Shown here: positions 63,929-64,000 of the stretch, piece by piece
How the letters are laid out: each line of letters begins with the position of its first letter
How positions within the stretch are numbered: position 1 is the stretch's first letter
Assembly: GCA_961205875.1 (NCBI GenBank)
Contig: OY540821.1
Location: 372,001 to 436,000 of the forward strand
Length of the DNA stretch: 64,000 nt
Origin: Sialis fuliginosa
Taxonomy: Eukaryota; Arthropoda; Insecta; Megaloptera; Sialidae
Direction of reading: 5' to 3'
The notes under the pieces: model-generated
What the model saw: only the letters and a program-made list of their open reading frames with translations
Told to the model about the DNA's origin: nothing
Databases searched by the model: none
Translations under genes and position numbers: made by a program

Positions 63929-64000
63929 TTAACACATGTAAATTTGTCCCATTTTACGTTCATATTCATATTTTTTAAAATATAATTTGTACACGTAAAA

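Overview
The window looks like a repeat-rich, AT-rich arthropod (most likely insect) nuclear genome segment. Evidence: eukaryotic splice signals, no bacterial-style operons, and almost every recognisable coding stretch belongs to a eukaryotic transposable element (PIF/Harbinger, P element, hAT, pogo, mariner-type, piggyBac, Helitron, non-LTR LINEs, BEL/Pao). I cannot name the species. I see no convincing intact host gene; two loci (an amplified methyl-CpG-binding-domain locus and a possible small-exon gene) may be host-derived.

Layout. 0.2-4.6 kb: a PIF/Harbinger transposon with TTA target duplications, an apparently intact three-exon transposase and a frameshifted Myb/SANT partner gene carrying MITEs. 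4.6-8.4 kb: non-coding, with a 1.2 kb foldback element and a stray fragment of the MBD exon. 8.5-10.6 kb: LINE reverse transcriptase on the minus strand split by a TA-flanked MITE. 10.7-13.1 kb: unassigned, with a possible LTR. 13.4-21.9 kb: a tandem array of 22 copies of an MBD-encoding exon (about 313 bp short units, about 795 bp long units), all apparently descended from one already frameshifted copy. 22-25 kb: a transposase scrap and a GC-rich cassette of unrecognised ORFs flanked by a repeated YWRGFY-type ORF. 25-30 kb: repeated intron/exon-like segments with small hAT MITEs. 30.8-31.4 kb: a solo LTR. 32-36 kb: SANT-type pseudogene, MITE, and the 5' half of a LINE. 37-45.8 kb: decayed transposases, a LINE endonuclease split by a 3 kb non-autonomous element that itself contains a foldback, another foldback, a pogo fragment, a YWRGFY ORF fused to an 18-bp coding minisatellite, and a hAT-like transposase. 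46 kb: a long palindrome with two hammerhead-ribozyme-like motifs. 47.4-50.2 kb: a P-element transposase pseudogene with two TIR elements inserted into it. 50.2-53.8 kb: a second, damaged Harbinger between inverted copies of the sequence that follows the P-element gene. 53.8-59.2 kb: a Helitron with a 15 x 138-bp coding repeat, a DUF6570-like region, a C76-like cysteine protease and a HUH Rep, but no helicase. 59.2-64 kb: fragments of several transposons, including a mariner gene split by an element with a perfect 9-bp duplication, and a piggyBac-type MITE.

The main theme is serial nested insertion. In several places (8.8, 38.8, 47.5, 48.5 and 61.9 kb) the interrupted reading frame shows where the insertion happened and in what order. 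Calls rest on visual translation and family motifs; no database search was possible.
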